Below are positions 21,815-33,628 of a stretch of 64,000 bases of DNA, piece by piece. The position numbers were made by a program, and so were the translations under genes. Within the stretch, counting starts at the first letter, position 1. Every line of letters begins with the position of its first letter. This DNA comes from Scilla litardierei. Its lineage: Eukaryota; Streptophyta; Magnoliopsida; Asparagales; Asparagaceae. The stretch is taken from positions 145,237,637 to 145,301,636 of the forward strand of contig CM061142.1 of the NCBI GenBank assembly GCA_030789695.1, in the 5' to 3' direction. The notes under the pieces are model-generated. The model was not told the DNA's origin. It did not search any database and saw only the letters and a program-made list of their open reading frames with translations.

Positions 21815-24019
21815 ATGACGAACAACGACTACAACGTCTTCAAGAACCGCGATGGAGCTTCTTCAGTTATGGAAGGACTATCCTCCGTCAGGCCTCCACA
21901 CTTCAACGGTACCAACTACGGGTACTGGAAATGCCGGATGCAAATTTTCCTCCGGAGCGCTTCACTATGGAGAGCCACCATGACGGAGTATGTCGAGCCT
22001 TCCGAAGAAGATTTTGTGAAGTGGACCCCCGCGGAGGTCGCCGCGGAAGTAGCCAATGCCAAGGCAATTAATGCCTTGAATTTTGCATTGGAGCCCGAGG
22101 ACTTAAACAAGATATGCACATGTAAGAGTGCATATCAAATATGGAACCAACTCCTCATATTGCACGAAGGATCGAGTACGGTAAAAGATTCTAAACTCGT
22201 CGTTGCTAATAAAGAATTTGAGTTGTTTCATATGGAGCAGGGCGAAACCATGAAGGATTATTACGCTCGCTTCGTGGATATATCAAACGACTTGGAAGCT
22301 CTTGGGAAGACCTACACCCAAAAGGAGAAAGTCTCGAAGATAATCGATGGACTTCCTTATTGTTGGGAGAAGCGTACCTTCGCCATCAAGGAAGGTAATG
22401 ACATGAATAAATATACCGTCATACAACTAATGGGTACCTTGTTGTCTTATGAGGTACGCAAGGATAGTAAGATCCGGATGAGGGAAAAGATGAAGGCGTA
22501 CTTGAAGCAAGACGAGCCAAAGAAAAAGGCAATTGCATTCAAGGCCGCTCCATCTACCGATGATGAAGATTCGGAAGAAGAAGCGGACGAAGAATTGGAC
22601 ATGGAAGCATTGGCCAATATGGCAAAGAAATTCATCCGATTCTTCCGACAAGGTAAGTTGAATCGTAAATCAAAATTTATTTCGACTAATGCTTCTACTC
22701 CCGTGTGTTATAAATGCAATAAGCCAGGACATATCAAGCCGGATTGTCCTCTCTACAAACATAAGGGGAAGTGGAAGGCATCCAAGCTCGACAAGTCGAG
22801 AAAGAACAAGAAAGGACTTGTAGGTACCTTCACCGACTCCGACTCCTCAAGTGGAGAGTCAGACGATGAAAGAGTGGAGATTGCACACACGTGCTTTATG
22901 GGAAAAGAGGATTGTGATGAAGAGACTTCCTCTGATGAAAGCGAGGATGGAAGCGAGGATGAAGGCGAAGAGGTAACCAATGATGAACTTAGAATAGCCA
23001 ATGAACAACTTTGGGATAAATTTTCTAATATGGCTACTAAGTTTATGAAGACTAAAAATGAATTAGATAGTCTTAAAAACTCGCCTAAGCCTTTCATCGT
23101 CAACAACGACACCGTTGTTGATGGGTTGAGAAATGAGATTGAAAATCTCAAGTCTCAACTTGAGCATGTTCATATCGAGGATTCGGATGAACATGTGATA
23201 GCGGATTTGACGTCTCAAATCTCAACTTTGAGTATTGAGAATAATAATCTCAAGTCACGTGTTTGTGCACTCGCATCGCAAGTGTCCACTTTGGATGCTT
23301 CCTTGCATTCTCTCACCGAGAAGCATGAGAGCACATTAGGCCGAATTCATGAATTCAACAAAGGTAAGGGCAAGTTGGATGATATCCTAAATGACTTACC
23401 TCCGGCCAATCATCACATTGGTTTGGGGTATAAGATGGAAGATTCATCCAAATCGTCCGCCACCTGTGTTAGGCCATCTTTCGATGCTTATACTAGTGGA
23501 AGTAAACACGTCATAGGTAGATCTTCTACCAATGGTGCGTCCGCTAGGAACACGCCCCCATTTGGAAAGAAACCCACTTTGGGTGGACCTCCAAAGAAGG
23601 GTCATGCTTACATGTATACCATGCCACGTAGGAACACACATCCTACCCCACATGTTAGCACAAATGATGATTTTTATGCTCCGCACCCACGAGCACGTGC
23701 ACACCATGTGAGACACACTCATGCACGTGTTCCTCCACATCGATATGTTCATCCTCATTCTCATATGAATAATTATCGTCATGCACCATTGCATCGCATG
23801 CCATATGCTTACCCACGTCATGCATCACATAGAAATCAACAACGTATGCATGTTTCCAATAGGATTAGGACTCCCAAGACATACACCATTTGGGGTCCGA
23901 AAAACACAAGCATGCATGCTAAGAATTTGTATGTAAAATCATTTATAAATGATGTTATTTTGAATGATGATTATGTTGGGAAATCAAGTTCCTCTTGGAC
24001 TTGGTTTCCGAAGGGTTAG
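21815..24019 (+). CDS. gag: Gag protein of Sirevirus-like gag-only element
   Basis: This is an intact 734-residue ORF starting 25 bases after the primer site. The N-terminal part has the copia Gag signature (RPPHFNGTNYGYWKCRM, about residues 26-42). A CCHC zinc knuckle (C-x2-C-x4-H-x4-C) is at about 298-311. An acidic stretch (about 343-390) is followed by a likely coiled coil (about 390-520). A histidine-rich region (about 596-685) carries at least 16 His. It ends in SSSWTWFPKG. The protein would form virus-like particles and package RNA in the cytoplasm. In related full elements such a tail leads into protease; here translation stops instead. The open frame of this length argues for recent activity or selection. 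Confidence 0.9.
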   Translation: MTNNDYNVFKNRDGASSVMEGLSSVRPPHFNGTNYGYWKCRMQIFLRSASLWRATMTEYVEPSEEDFVKWTPAEVAAEVANAKAINALNFALEPEDLNKICTCKSAYQIWNQLLILHEGSSTVKDSKLVVANKEFELFHMEQGETMKDYYARFVDISNDLEALGKTYTQKEKVSKIIDGLPYCWEKRTFAIKEGNDMNKYTVIQLMGTLLSYEVRKDSKIRMREKMKAYLKQDEPKKKAIAFKAAPSTDDEDSEEEADEELDMEALANMAKKFIRFFRQGKLNRKSKFISTNASTPVCYKCNKPGHIKPDCPLYKHKGKWKASKLDKSRKNKKGLVGTFTDSDSSSGESDDERVEIAHTCFMGKEDCDEETSSDESEDGSEDEGEEVTNDELRIANEQLWDKFSNMATKFMKTKNELDSLKNSPKPFIVNNDTVVDGLRNEIENLKSQLEHVHIEDSDEHVIADLTSQISTLSIENNNLKSRVCALASQVSTLDASLHSLTEKHESTLGRIHEFNKGKGKLDDILNDLPPANHHIGLGYKMEDSSKSSATCVRPSFDAYTSGSKHVIGRSSTNGASARNTPPFGKKPTLGGPPKKGHAYMYTMPRRNTHPTPHVSTNDDFYAPHPRARAHHVRHTHARVPPHRYVHPHSHMNNYRHAPLHRMPYAYPRHASHRNQQRMHVSNRIRTPKTYTIWGPKNTSMHAKNLYVKSFINDVILNDDYVGKSSSSWTWFPKG

Positions 24020-25191
24020 TTTCCTTTGACCCTTCATTGCTTGGTACCATAAGTTTAATTTCATTTTATGGGTACCAAAGCAATTGTGGTATGTATGGGT
24101 TACATTTAATTTGAATTTAGTTAGCTAAATTCATTGCCTAACCCATAGGATCCAAAAAGATTTTTGGATACCAAAATGATATTCTCTAGGTTGAATCCAC
24201 CATGAGATACCAACCCTACCAACTCCGTGATTTGCAAGGATTTTCATTCGATTAGAGTTGATGGTGCTTGAGTGATGCACCAAAGTAGGGGGAGCTTAAT
24301 GTTGTAAGTATGTTCATACTTTTGATTCATATTGGTATCCATTGGTAGAATATATTACATTTGGTATCAGTTTGCTTCATTTGGTATGCACATCGGATTA
24401 TTTCTGTCTCTGATGTTGATTTCGTCATTCGACGATTTTATGGATTTAATAGAATTCTTTCTATGGAAACATAGAATTGTTTTCCATGCATTCTATTGAA
24501 TTTGGAGAGTATGTTCCAAAACTCAATAAGTGAAATCGATTTGATTTTTGATGATTTCGGATTTCGTTTTTCGCCTATGGCTTGATGATTTCGTATTTCG
24601 ATTTTCGCCTATGGCTTGGTGATTTCGTTTTCCGATTTTCGCCGATGATTTTATGATTTCGGTTTTCGAGTTTCGCCTATGGCTAGATGATTTCGTATTT
24701 CGTATTTCGCCTATGATTTGATGATTTCGGTTTCCGTTTTTCGACTTTGGTCTCCTTGACACGCTTTGCTTTTATTCGGTATTTTGCATTTGATATTTTG
24801 AATTGGTGTTATTTTGGGCCTTGGTCGTATTCTTCGACTCCCATGCGTTATTTTTTAGCCATTGGTTTTGTCTCCTCCCGCTCTTTTTGCTAATGCCAAA
24901 GGGGGAGAGATATAATAATGACAATGTGCTATTTAATAATTCAAAGGAATTTACCATGAATCTAATTTGATATGTTAGAGTCAGGGGGAGTGAAGATATA
25001 AAATGGATTTTGATCCTATATGTGCAATACTGGGATTCATATTTTATATTTCCCTTGCTGCTTGATGCATATTAACATTATTGAATATGGAACTAACGTG
25101 TCATCAATGCAGGGGGAGTAAGTAAATTTCAATTGAATCATTATTATTTTTATTATTTATATTGGTTTGTCATCACCAAAAAGGGGGAGAA
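24020..25191 (+). other. Non-coding 3' interior with repeated polypurine tracts
   Basis: No gene is seen. GGGGGAG-type purine tracts occur near 24289, 24900, 24976 and 25113, with the final tract AAAAAGGGGGAGAA abutting the 3' LTR. Multiple tract copies before the 3' LTR are described as a Sirevirus feature. The stretch also holds the tandem array at 24540-24745. Confidence 0.75.
24540..24745. repeat. ~40-bp tandem repeat (GATTTCG..TTTTCGCCTATGGCTT)
   Basis: About five diverged copies of a unit containing GATGATTTCG, TTTTCG and CGCCTATGG. A minus-strand frame through the array is open and would encode a repetitive basic peptide, but no start context or conservation supports a gene. Confidence 0.8.
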
Positions 25192-26903
25192 TGTTGTGAT
25201 ATGATTCCCCGGATTTGGTTTTGGATGATGAGCAAACATAAATAATGTATACTAACTTATTTGTGAGCGCAGTTATGGAGATCGTCACTAAAAGAATACG
25301 AACATCAAAAGCGACGTCTCAAGACTTCTCAATACGCGTGATCGTGTGCCTGGAGCTTTATTGAAGCTCAAGGAGTTCTATTGAAGTCAAGAATGAAGAT
25401 TGAAGCTTTGAAGAGGGCTCGTAAGGTTTAATTTATAGTCTTCTAGCTTCATAGATTAGAATCTTAAGCCTTGAGTAGGACTTACTTTATAATCTTCATT
25501 TCGCTCATATCTTAGAGCTAGGATATTCATAGAAGCCATTAGAAACTTTCCCGAAGCCTATCGCTTCTTCCCTCGGCTTCGAGTGCATGTTAGTTGGTTC
25601 AAGAAGAGTCACCAACCGACTAGATGACGATCTAGTCGGTCGGTAACTCTACATGAACCGACTAGTTTGCCTCTCTTTATTCAGCTCTTTCTATGACTAC
25701 AGTTAGTCGGTCAAAGAAGAGTCACCGACCGACTAGATGACGATCTAGTCGGTCAGGAGTCCTTCTTAGACCGACTAGTTGTGTACAGTCATTTTCAGCC
25801 TAAGCTACTGTTTTGAGTTAGTCGGTCAAAGAACGTTTGTCGACCGACTAGTTGAGAAACTAGTCAGTCAGCATTTGTTCTTAAACCGACTAAGTCAACT
25901 TGAAGTCAGCCTATTCTTTTTCGACGTTCTTCGGTCAAAGAACATTCACCGACCGACTAGTTGTGAAACTAGTCGGTCGGCAAGTCTTCTTAGACGGACT
26001 AGTTGTCATCTCCTGTACTTCGACCTTTTGGCTGTTCAACCGTTAGTTGGTCTACGTTGTATCACCGACCGACTAGTTGATGAACTAGTCGGTCAGTGAT
26101 CCTTCTTTGACCGACTAGTCTGCTTCAGATTAGAGCCGTTGGGATTCTTTCAAACTCGATTTATCTTGCCCCTTTAAATAGAATCCTGATTCATTTGAGG
26201 AGGGGTTAGAGGTCCTATTTCCAAGCAATTTCAGACCTAAGAGAAGAGCTCTCCCAAGCTATTTCAAAGCTCTCTCTCCCTCAACACCTTGAGCCCTATT
26301 TCCTCAAGAGAGATTCTCTCCATTGTGAGCTTCTCAAGCCAAGAGCTTGATCCTAGTCACCATACTCCACCCTAGGCTTCCTTTGCTGGTCATCTTCTTG
26401 AAGCTAGGGTTTGGTGGCATCATCTTCCTCAAAATCCCTCCTTGCCCTAATTTGGTAAGATTTACTCAAGGCATAGGATTTTGTAGGTAAGTGTTTATTT
26501 CATTTCATATTTGAATTGTAAGTTTCACTCTCGGTTGTGAGAGTGTGGTTGTGATCCCGGGTTGTGGGAGTCACAAATTTCTTTGTGTATGATTTGACTT
26601 GGTGAAGGTTCTTCACAAGTATTTCATAGTGGAAATCTTGAGTTAGGGTTTCTAACTCAAGTATCCGGAGGGGATCCGGGTGGTTAGGACGTAGGATCAC
26701 CGGGAACAAGTCGGGGAGACTTGGGTGGATCCGAACCCAGTAATATCGTTTGTTTGCGTATGTTTTAATTCTTGTTGATAGTTGTTTAATTCCGCATTGT
26801 CGTTTGTTTCTTGCACAATAATTAGGAATAACTATCTTGATTATTTTAAGTACTATTCACCCCCCCTCTAGTACGTGTACAGTAGCTACCACAGGGCACT
26901 ACA
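25192..26903 (+). repeat. 3' LTR of gag-only element
   Basis: Direct repeat of 20062-21773, beginning TGTTGTGATATG and ending GGGCACTACA. Palindrome pairs are at 25613-26120 and the TATA box near 26173. Only scattered substitutions separate it from the 5' copy. Confidence 0.95.
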
Positions 26904-27400
26904 TGAACGCCCTAACTAAAAGCGATACTGGGCCCTTTGGGAAATTTACAGATTATTGTGCCTTTGGGCAATTACGGACTATTGGGCCTTCGGGCAATAT
27001 AGATATGGGCCCACGTGGCATTTACGGAATGCTTTCCACTCGGCAAACATTGAACTACGGATTGGCTTTTGGACACTTTGGGTGGGGTAGTCTAGTGTAG
27101 TATAGGCTGGAAAGCTGGATTACGCTCTAGTGGTGAACTTGACCGACACCTGGCCGGGTCGGTGAGTAGAGAGTCACGGGTAGCTCCCGTTGACTTGGGT
27201 GTAATGCTGGTCACCTCCCCCTCGGACACTGGGCTTGACACTAGAATAAGTACAGGTTGGCACTCTTGTTTGTTCAGCTACTATCGTGATTGTATAAACC
27301 GTTGACTAAGTTCATATCATGTTTTACTTTGTACATCACAAATGCCGTGCCTTTACTTTGTGCATTACAAAAGCCATGTTTGCCACTTGTTACTTTATGC

Positions 27401-27490
27401 ACTACACTTGTCACTACTTTTGATGTACACACTACACTTGTCACTACTTTTGCTGTACACACTACACTTGTCACTACTTTTGCAACTTGC
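27401..27490. repeat. 30-bp tandem repeat
   Basis: Three copies of ACTACACTTGTCACTACTTT begin at 27401, 27431 and 27461 with spacers TGATGTACAC and TGCTGTACAC, giving an exact period of 30. It lies in the right part of the solo LTR and is non-coding. Confidence 0.9.
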
Positions 27491-28095
27491 ACACTACACT
27501 TCGACTGCTCACTACTTTGCACATTACACATTGTTTATGCTCACATGTGTCAATATATTACTATGTTTCCCTCTTGTTGAAATCATATTGTGCCCCTCAT
27601 CTCCTAAAGCTTTGTAGCATTTTTAAATCTTGCCGAGGGTCATTTTATTACTAATGTTTTTAAATCTTGTCGAGCGACCCTCGCTGACGTATATTTCCTC
27701 GTCTGTGAAATATACGTTAGGTTTTGAGCAGAGTTCACCGAAGAGTTCATTTGGAGATTAAGCAGGAAGACCAAGAGGGCCAAGAGCACGAGATCCACTA
27801 CTGAAGACGACGGACATTGCGCAGCTTGCTGAAACTTTTAATAATTGTTGTTGTAATTTCTTTGTAACTGTTGTAATGGCCATGCTAGGCCTTTTAATTC
27901 CTTGTGTACATGTAAATCTGGAAGTTAAATGATAATGATGACATTATTTTGTTGTTCCGAATATTCGCAAGCAAGAACCTGCCAAAGTAGTCATACACAG
28001 ACGCTTATTGGGTTGGGGCCTCACCGCTCCAGCCCAAGCGGGCCCGCTCACGTCCTCGCTCCCAAGTATAATGGGAAGCGGGGCGTGACAGCCAA

Positions 28096-29623
28096 CGAAA
28101 TCAAAAACGATACACCAAGCAAGCAAACGCCAAATCACATCACTAAACCAAGGAATACGAGTCCAGACAAGTGCCGTGGGCTCACGCGTTGAAGCGCGAG
28201 TGAGTGTGGTCGTGCGCTAGCAGACGGTGTCACTATCTACGATGTGCGATAAAGCTCGATATACTCAAATCCAGGAAATGACCCAAATATCGATTCGAAT
28301 TGGATAAAGCGGTGAATATATAGTTCAAGCATGCATGAGAATAGAGAGAGAATCGAAACATATCATGCGTCAGGGACTCCACAACTAGGGTAAAGGAAAT
28401 CACCCCACTATAGCCTAGATAATAGCTAAAAAGTTCCTAAGCCAAGTGTTTTCGAAACCGATAGAGGTTGAGATGATGTGGAGTAGAACACTTGGTGCAA
28501 ATTCTCGCCTTCCCTTTATTCTCGGCAAGTAGGAAAAGATATTCACACGGGAATTTTTTGGGTTTTGGGTATTTGTATATTTTTTTGGATTTTTGGCTAT
28601 ACAATTTTTTTCTTTCTTTTATTTTCTCTTCTTTTTGAGTTTTTCTTTTCTTTTCTCTTCTTTTTGGGGTTTTTCTTTTCTTTTCTCTTTTTTTTGAATT
28701 TTTGGTTTTTTGGCTAAACACGTGTGTACTCTCCCAAGTGGGAGAACGGTACACGACGAGGGTATTTGCACCAAGTAAAACAAAAAAGAAATCAGAATCT
28801 AAATACTTGGGCAAAGGAAACTATTCTCGCTAATTAGAGCATGGGCTAAATGGGTTATCCTAGTCCTTAATTGTGGAATCCCGACACATGCGAAATGAAG
28901 CATACGATATATATAATCATGCACACAGAAACAGACAAGAGAAGAAAATACCGCATTATTTATATCGAAGTGTGATAATCTAGGGGTCATTCCTGGACAG
29001 GTATATAAAGTAAAATCACAAAGCAGAAGCACACCGAACAGCTAGGCACGACACACGACTCACAAAAAGCTAAGTGGACCCACGATGCGTGAAATGCAGG
29101 GGGACTCGATATCCTAGGGCTAGTGAGTGTAATTATCAATGCCATGCTAGGTGTGTGTGATTTTGTGGCAATTCATCATAGAGTTCATCTCTAGGAGAAA
29201 GAGATAAAAAGAAGAAAAGAAAATTTTAAAACACGATGAAAACGACACAAAAACGAAAAAGAAAGACTCAAATGACGCACAAAGTGTGATTCCCCCAAGC
29301 TGAAGCTTGCATTGCCCTCAATGCAATAAGAGTGAGTACGGGAGGACAATGAAAATGGGGGGGAATACGCACTGACACAAAAAGAAATGAAAAACATGGA
29401 AAACACAGATACGAAACTGAAAATAAAGGGAAAATCACACCACACGACATAAAAATAGAAAAAGAAAGAAATAAAGATGACACGACACACAAAAAATAAA
29501 ACAAGCACACACACAAAGAAAACAAAACACGACAACACAGCAAAATAGACTTCCCCCAAGCTAGACATGACAATGCTAGCAATGAGATGTGATCGTGAAA
29601 ATACAGAGATATGCAAGGGGAGG
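28096..29623 (-). other. Athila 3' UTR, non-coding
   Basis: Lies between the end of the post-pol ORF and the Athila 3' LTR (the rest is 17839-17965). Two extra copies of the polypurine motif AGCTTGGGGGAA occur on the minus strand at 29291-29303 and 29551-29562. A T-rich tandem repeat of about 30 bp lies at 28622-28700. A Lys-rich minus-strand ORF across that repeat (28437-28814) is low-complexity and not a credible gene. Confidence 0.6.
28622..28700. repeat. ~30-bp T-rich tandem repeat
   Basis: Three copies of a unit beginning TTTTCTCTTCTTTTTG and continuing TTTTTCTTTTC start near 28622, 28651 and 28681. Confidence 0.75.
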
Positions 29624-30815
29624 TTAATCGGAGTCGCTGGCGGTAGAATGGTAAGGGGATGGCGAGGAGGGTGGTGAATAATGGTAGAAGGAATCCTCCG
29701 AGGACGAAGGAGAGGGTGTGCAAATAGGAGAAGGAGGAGCAACAGGCAGGACGACCGGAGGATCAGGAAATATCAGTGGATCGTGGTGGATGATGGTGGG
29801 ACAGGGTGGACCGACACACGGGTGCCAATCGGGAGGGTCTACTGGTGGGAAGTGAACAAGTGAAGCGTACCAAGGATCTGGGTAGAACTCCCAGGGCAGG
29901 TGTGTAAGGCGTAAGGGGAAACGATCCGAAGATAAGGGTGGGAGGATGGCAAAAGGGGTGCAGGCTGGACTATAGAGGTAGGCTGCACGATCCTCCCCAA
30001 AAGGAGTAAGCATACCGATAGAGATCAAGTAGTCGTGATCGATACAGTTACGTCCCGGGATAATAGGCAGGTCGGTGTGCATCCTCAAGATGTAGCTGAC
30101 AATAAGAGTGACAATTCCCCCGCAGCAGATAGAGCCAGAAGCTACGCGGCTGACGGATAAGAGCTCGTGGACGATCCAATGAGCGATGTTTAGGGGGAAA
30201 GGGATTTCGCCATAGATCTGGTCATGGTACATGGAGTAGAGAAAGAGCAGCTCATCTCTAGACACCGCGGATACATCAACACGAGCGAAAATGGTGTTGG
30301 CAAGGAAGCAGTGAGTGAAACGGTAGCAAGGGTGTATGATGTAGGAGGCGAGGGCTACCGCAGGAAAAGAGGTGTATCGGGTGAATCATTGCCAAACACC
30401 ATCAGCCCGGAAGTGAGAAAAGATGTCAGATCGGTCATGAGTAGACCATTCAACATGGCAATCGAGGTTAGGGAAGAGTAGATTATTGTTAAACTGGACG
30501 AAGCTTATGGAAAAATCACAATTGAAGGCCCGGAAGGTGAAACCATGATCAGACACCTCGAGAGAACTGAGGAATTCAAGTGTGAGATTTCTGTGTGTAT
30601 TGGCTTGGGTCCGTAGAAGATAATCACAACATATGAAGCGAAAAAGTGCACAGACGCCCCTAAAGAGTCCAAGGGATTGTAGAGTGGGGAAGTCCGCGAA
30701 AAGAGTAGGTCGGATAGGGCGATGAAGGAGGGCTTGTAAGCGATCGGATTGCTCCTCAGACGTAGGGTTTATGCAGAGGAAAGATGGGGAAAAGGGGCCG
30801 TAAAGGGGATGTCTG

Positions 30816-33628
30816 TGTAACGACCACTTTTTGTTGTACTTTGTTCGTGCACGTGCTTTTGACCGTGCACGTGTTTATTTTAGACTTTGTTTGTTTGTGA
30901 ATACTTTAGTGTGATATGCCGTTGTGAACGTCTCTGAGAGTATTAAATAGTGGCACTAATTTGGAACGACATTTCTCGAGTCGTTTTCCCACAATTTAAT
31001 CTTATTCGATGAGACGTTTCGATTTTCACTTTTGACGGGAGACGTTTCTATTTTTAGTTTCGTCGTCCGACGTCAAAATTGAGATCCGTCTTCTAAGTTA
31101 GCTTTCTTTCGTCACCACGATCATACGGTATTTATTTTATAATTTTTGGAGCTCATTTGACCTACTTTATATTTTTAGCAAGGTTTAAAAATATTTTTAA
31201 AAGCTAGGTTTTAAATTAATTTCGGCCAAATAAAATTTATTTGATTTTAAAACGTTTCAAATAATTTTTGAGCCGAATTCCGGCTCATTTGGGCCGCACC
31301 CAAGCTTTGGATGAGTTGGAGAGGGTGAGATCTGAATTTTAAATTATTTTAAACTCCTAATCCCATTAGGATTAGCCCTAGACCAAGTCAACCCATCTAC
31401 ACTATATAAACAACCTTTAGGAAGACCTATTTTCACAAGAAAATAACCCTAGCCGCTTCCAAAACTCAAATTCACACTTGCGACGTTTCGTCGCAACATT
31501 GCGACGGCCGTCACCCGCACCGACCGAGCCAAACACCCCAAATTCCCCGCTCCGACAGAAGCATCCGCCCGCACCAAGCTCCGACCGCACCGCTGCACAG
31601 CCGCTGCATCGCAACCCCGCACCAAGCCGTGTCCGACCGAGAGGATCTCTCGGTCAGACCGAGAGACCCGCCCGCACCAAGCCCGCTCCGCACCCGGCTC
31701 TGTCGCCTGCTCCAAGCTCCCGCTCCGTACCGTGCCCGACCGAAGCCGCCGCCCGCTCACGCCCCATCTTCGCAACGTTGGAACATTGCAACGTTGCAGT
31801 GCCCCGCTGCAGCGCCTGACCCCGCTTCTCCCCACACCGACCGACGGTTTGCTCCGCACCGACCGAGAGAACCAAGCCCCGCACCGCACTCGTAGCTGCA
31901 CAGGCCCGTTCCCCCGCATTTGGCTGTGTCCGACTGAGAGCCATCATCGCAACCCCGCACCCGTCACACCACTTGCCACCGTGGGGCCCCCAAGTTCTCC
32001 AGAGGTATTGTGGGTCCCCTATTGGTCCCTAGGACTACTGTGGGCCCCACTAGGTGCGTTCTCTCCGACGATTTGCCGCTTACGATGTTGCGATACGTCG
32101 TTGCCCGTCGTCGCACGTGCTAGCTTTGGAATCTGGATTTGTTGCTCCGGTTGCTGCTCTGAACTTTCCAGCGAGGAATCTATATTGGAATTAGGACTTG
32201 GAGCGTGTTCTCTTATTCCAACCCCTGGCGTCGCTACCCAACGACAGTGTAGCTTTCGCGTCGTGCTGAGGTAACGCTTTGCACCCAAAGGACCCCCAAC
32301 CCATTTCCTGCTAATCAAGACTAAAATCGATGTTTTTAAAGTATTTTAAATGTTTTAAAATTCACTAATCAAGATTAATAAAACGGATGTAGGCCGATGG
32401 ACTTGTGCACGTAGGATAATTGTGATTTTGGACTCATTGGACGGTGTGCTCAGACGTTGTACTTGCAGGCAAGTGAAACTTGCCAACTCTTGTGTAGGGC
32501 ATGTTTTTAGGCCACTTCCTTGTTCCTAGCGTAAAAGAGACTAGACAGTGAAATGATAGCTGCCTAGACGCAACTTTAGGGTCTAGCTTGACAACGAAGC
32601 TAGATCCGTCACCCTGCCATGTCATGCATGCATTGATATCTGTCACGTTTAAATTCCTAAACTGTATAAACTTTTAACTGCCATGCATTGCATTCTACAT
32701 GTCATCCAAGTTGATTGTTTCATTCGTAGCACACGCTACCATACTTGTACTTGTACTTTCTTGTCCGGCTAGGTGCACCCCTATACCATCATGTTAAAAC
32801 ACTTCCTGGCTCGTGATCCAGAAGCGGGCCTCATGTGTTGGTCAAAAGCCAATGACTGATACATGTTGAGGGGTAGGGATAAGCGATCACTTGAGCTTAG
32901 GAGTTGGCCCGATCAGCCACTCTAGCCAAAAGGCGTAATCTCTGTGTACGAGGTGCTTACTTTACTTGTACTTGTCCTTGTGAATGTTCTAGTGAAAACT
33001 TGTCATCCATGCCATGCTCGTACTTTACTTTACTTTACTTGTTGCACTCATACTTTAACTGCCATGTCATTGCATTCATGCTAGAACTGCTAGGTTGCTT
33101 TACCTACTTTCAGTTTCCTTGCACAAGTCTCTTGTAGACTTGCTGACATGTGCCCCTTGCTCTTTTGGGTGTCACATGTTAGACCCTGAGCCAGAGACTG
33201 TTGCTGAGTACGTAGTGTTTTGCTGACGCTGAGCCTGAGTCCATGTCTGCCCAGGAGGAGTGTTGTGGACACCGATGACCATTCTTTGAGTCTTTGCTGA
33301 GCTTCCTTTTGTTTTAGGCCAACTGTTAGTTGTCGGTGCGTGGCACCTATACTTTGTACTTTGTACTTTTGTTGGCCACGTTTGGGCCTTTAGACTCTTT
33401 TTCTTTTCAACCCGGTGGCTTTTTCTGTGATGTTGAAACTTATTTTATGGATATTCTGAGATATCTCTTTTGTCTCATTTCATTATTATTATCTTTGTTT
33501 CATTCACGTTGCAAGGACCTGCAGTTTTAAAGTTGATTGACGCTTATCGGACTTGCAGCTTGCAGCTTCAAGTCTGAGCGGACCTTCTCACGCTTCGCCT
33601 CCATATTTTTGGGAAGCGGGGCGTGACA
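30816..33628 (+). repeat. LARD-B 5' LTR
   Basis: Direct repeat of 37254-40093. The TATA box CTATATAAA is at 31402-31410. A C-rich leader (31440-31990) follows, containing a GACCGAGAG..CTCTCGGTC inverted pair near 31638. A 22-bp segment present in the 3' copy (near 38357) is absent here. ORFs on both strands of the C-rich part are not genes. Confidence 0.9.
31402..31410 (+). promoter_or_regulatory. TATA box, LARD-B LTR
   Basis: CTATATAAA upstream of the C-rich leader, conserved in the 3' LTR at 37841-37849. Confidence 0.65.

Larger units (their letters stand above)
20062..26903 (+). mobile_element. Gag-only (TR-GAG type) Sirevirus-like retrotransposon
   Basis: It has two 1712-bp LTRs, a primer site matching initiator tRNA-Met, one long Gag ORF, several polypurine tracts and perfect tgaac target duplications (20057-20061, 26904-26908). 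No protease, integrase or RT is present: the ORF stops just before where protease would start in Sirevirus polyproteins. The LTRs are nearly identical by eye, so the insertion is recent. It must be mobilised in trans. It sits inside the solo LTR, making it the innermost insertion of its nest. Confidence 0.9.
17966..28090 (+). mobile_element. Solo LTR (Tekay-related), split by gag-only element
   Basis: It begins TGTAACGGCC and ends GGGGCGTGACA, the termini of the other TGTAACG LTRs here. It is flanked by perfect gccaa duplications (17961-17965, 28091-28095). Without the nested element it is about 3.28 kb, close to the LARD-A LTR. No interior or second LTR is present, so it is the product of LTR-LTR recombination. 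It lies in the Athila 3' UTR, 127 bp from the Athila LTR. ORFs in its C-rich part (18440-19400) are not convincing genes. Confidence 0.85.

Noticed and set aside
28437..28814. Lys-rich minus-strand ORF of 125 codons
   Set aside because: Generated by a T-rich tandem repeat; no domain or start context.
31449..31960. Arg/Gly-rich minus-strand and Pro-rich plus-strand ORFs, repeated at 37888-38517
   Set aside because: C-rich LTR leader of LARD-B, present in both LTRs and open on both strands.
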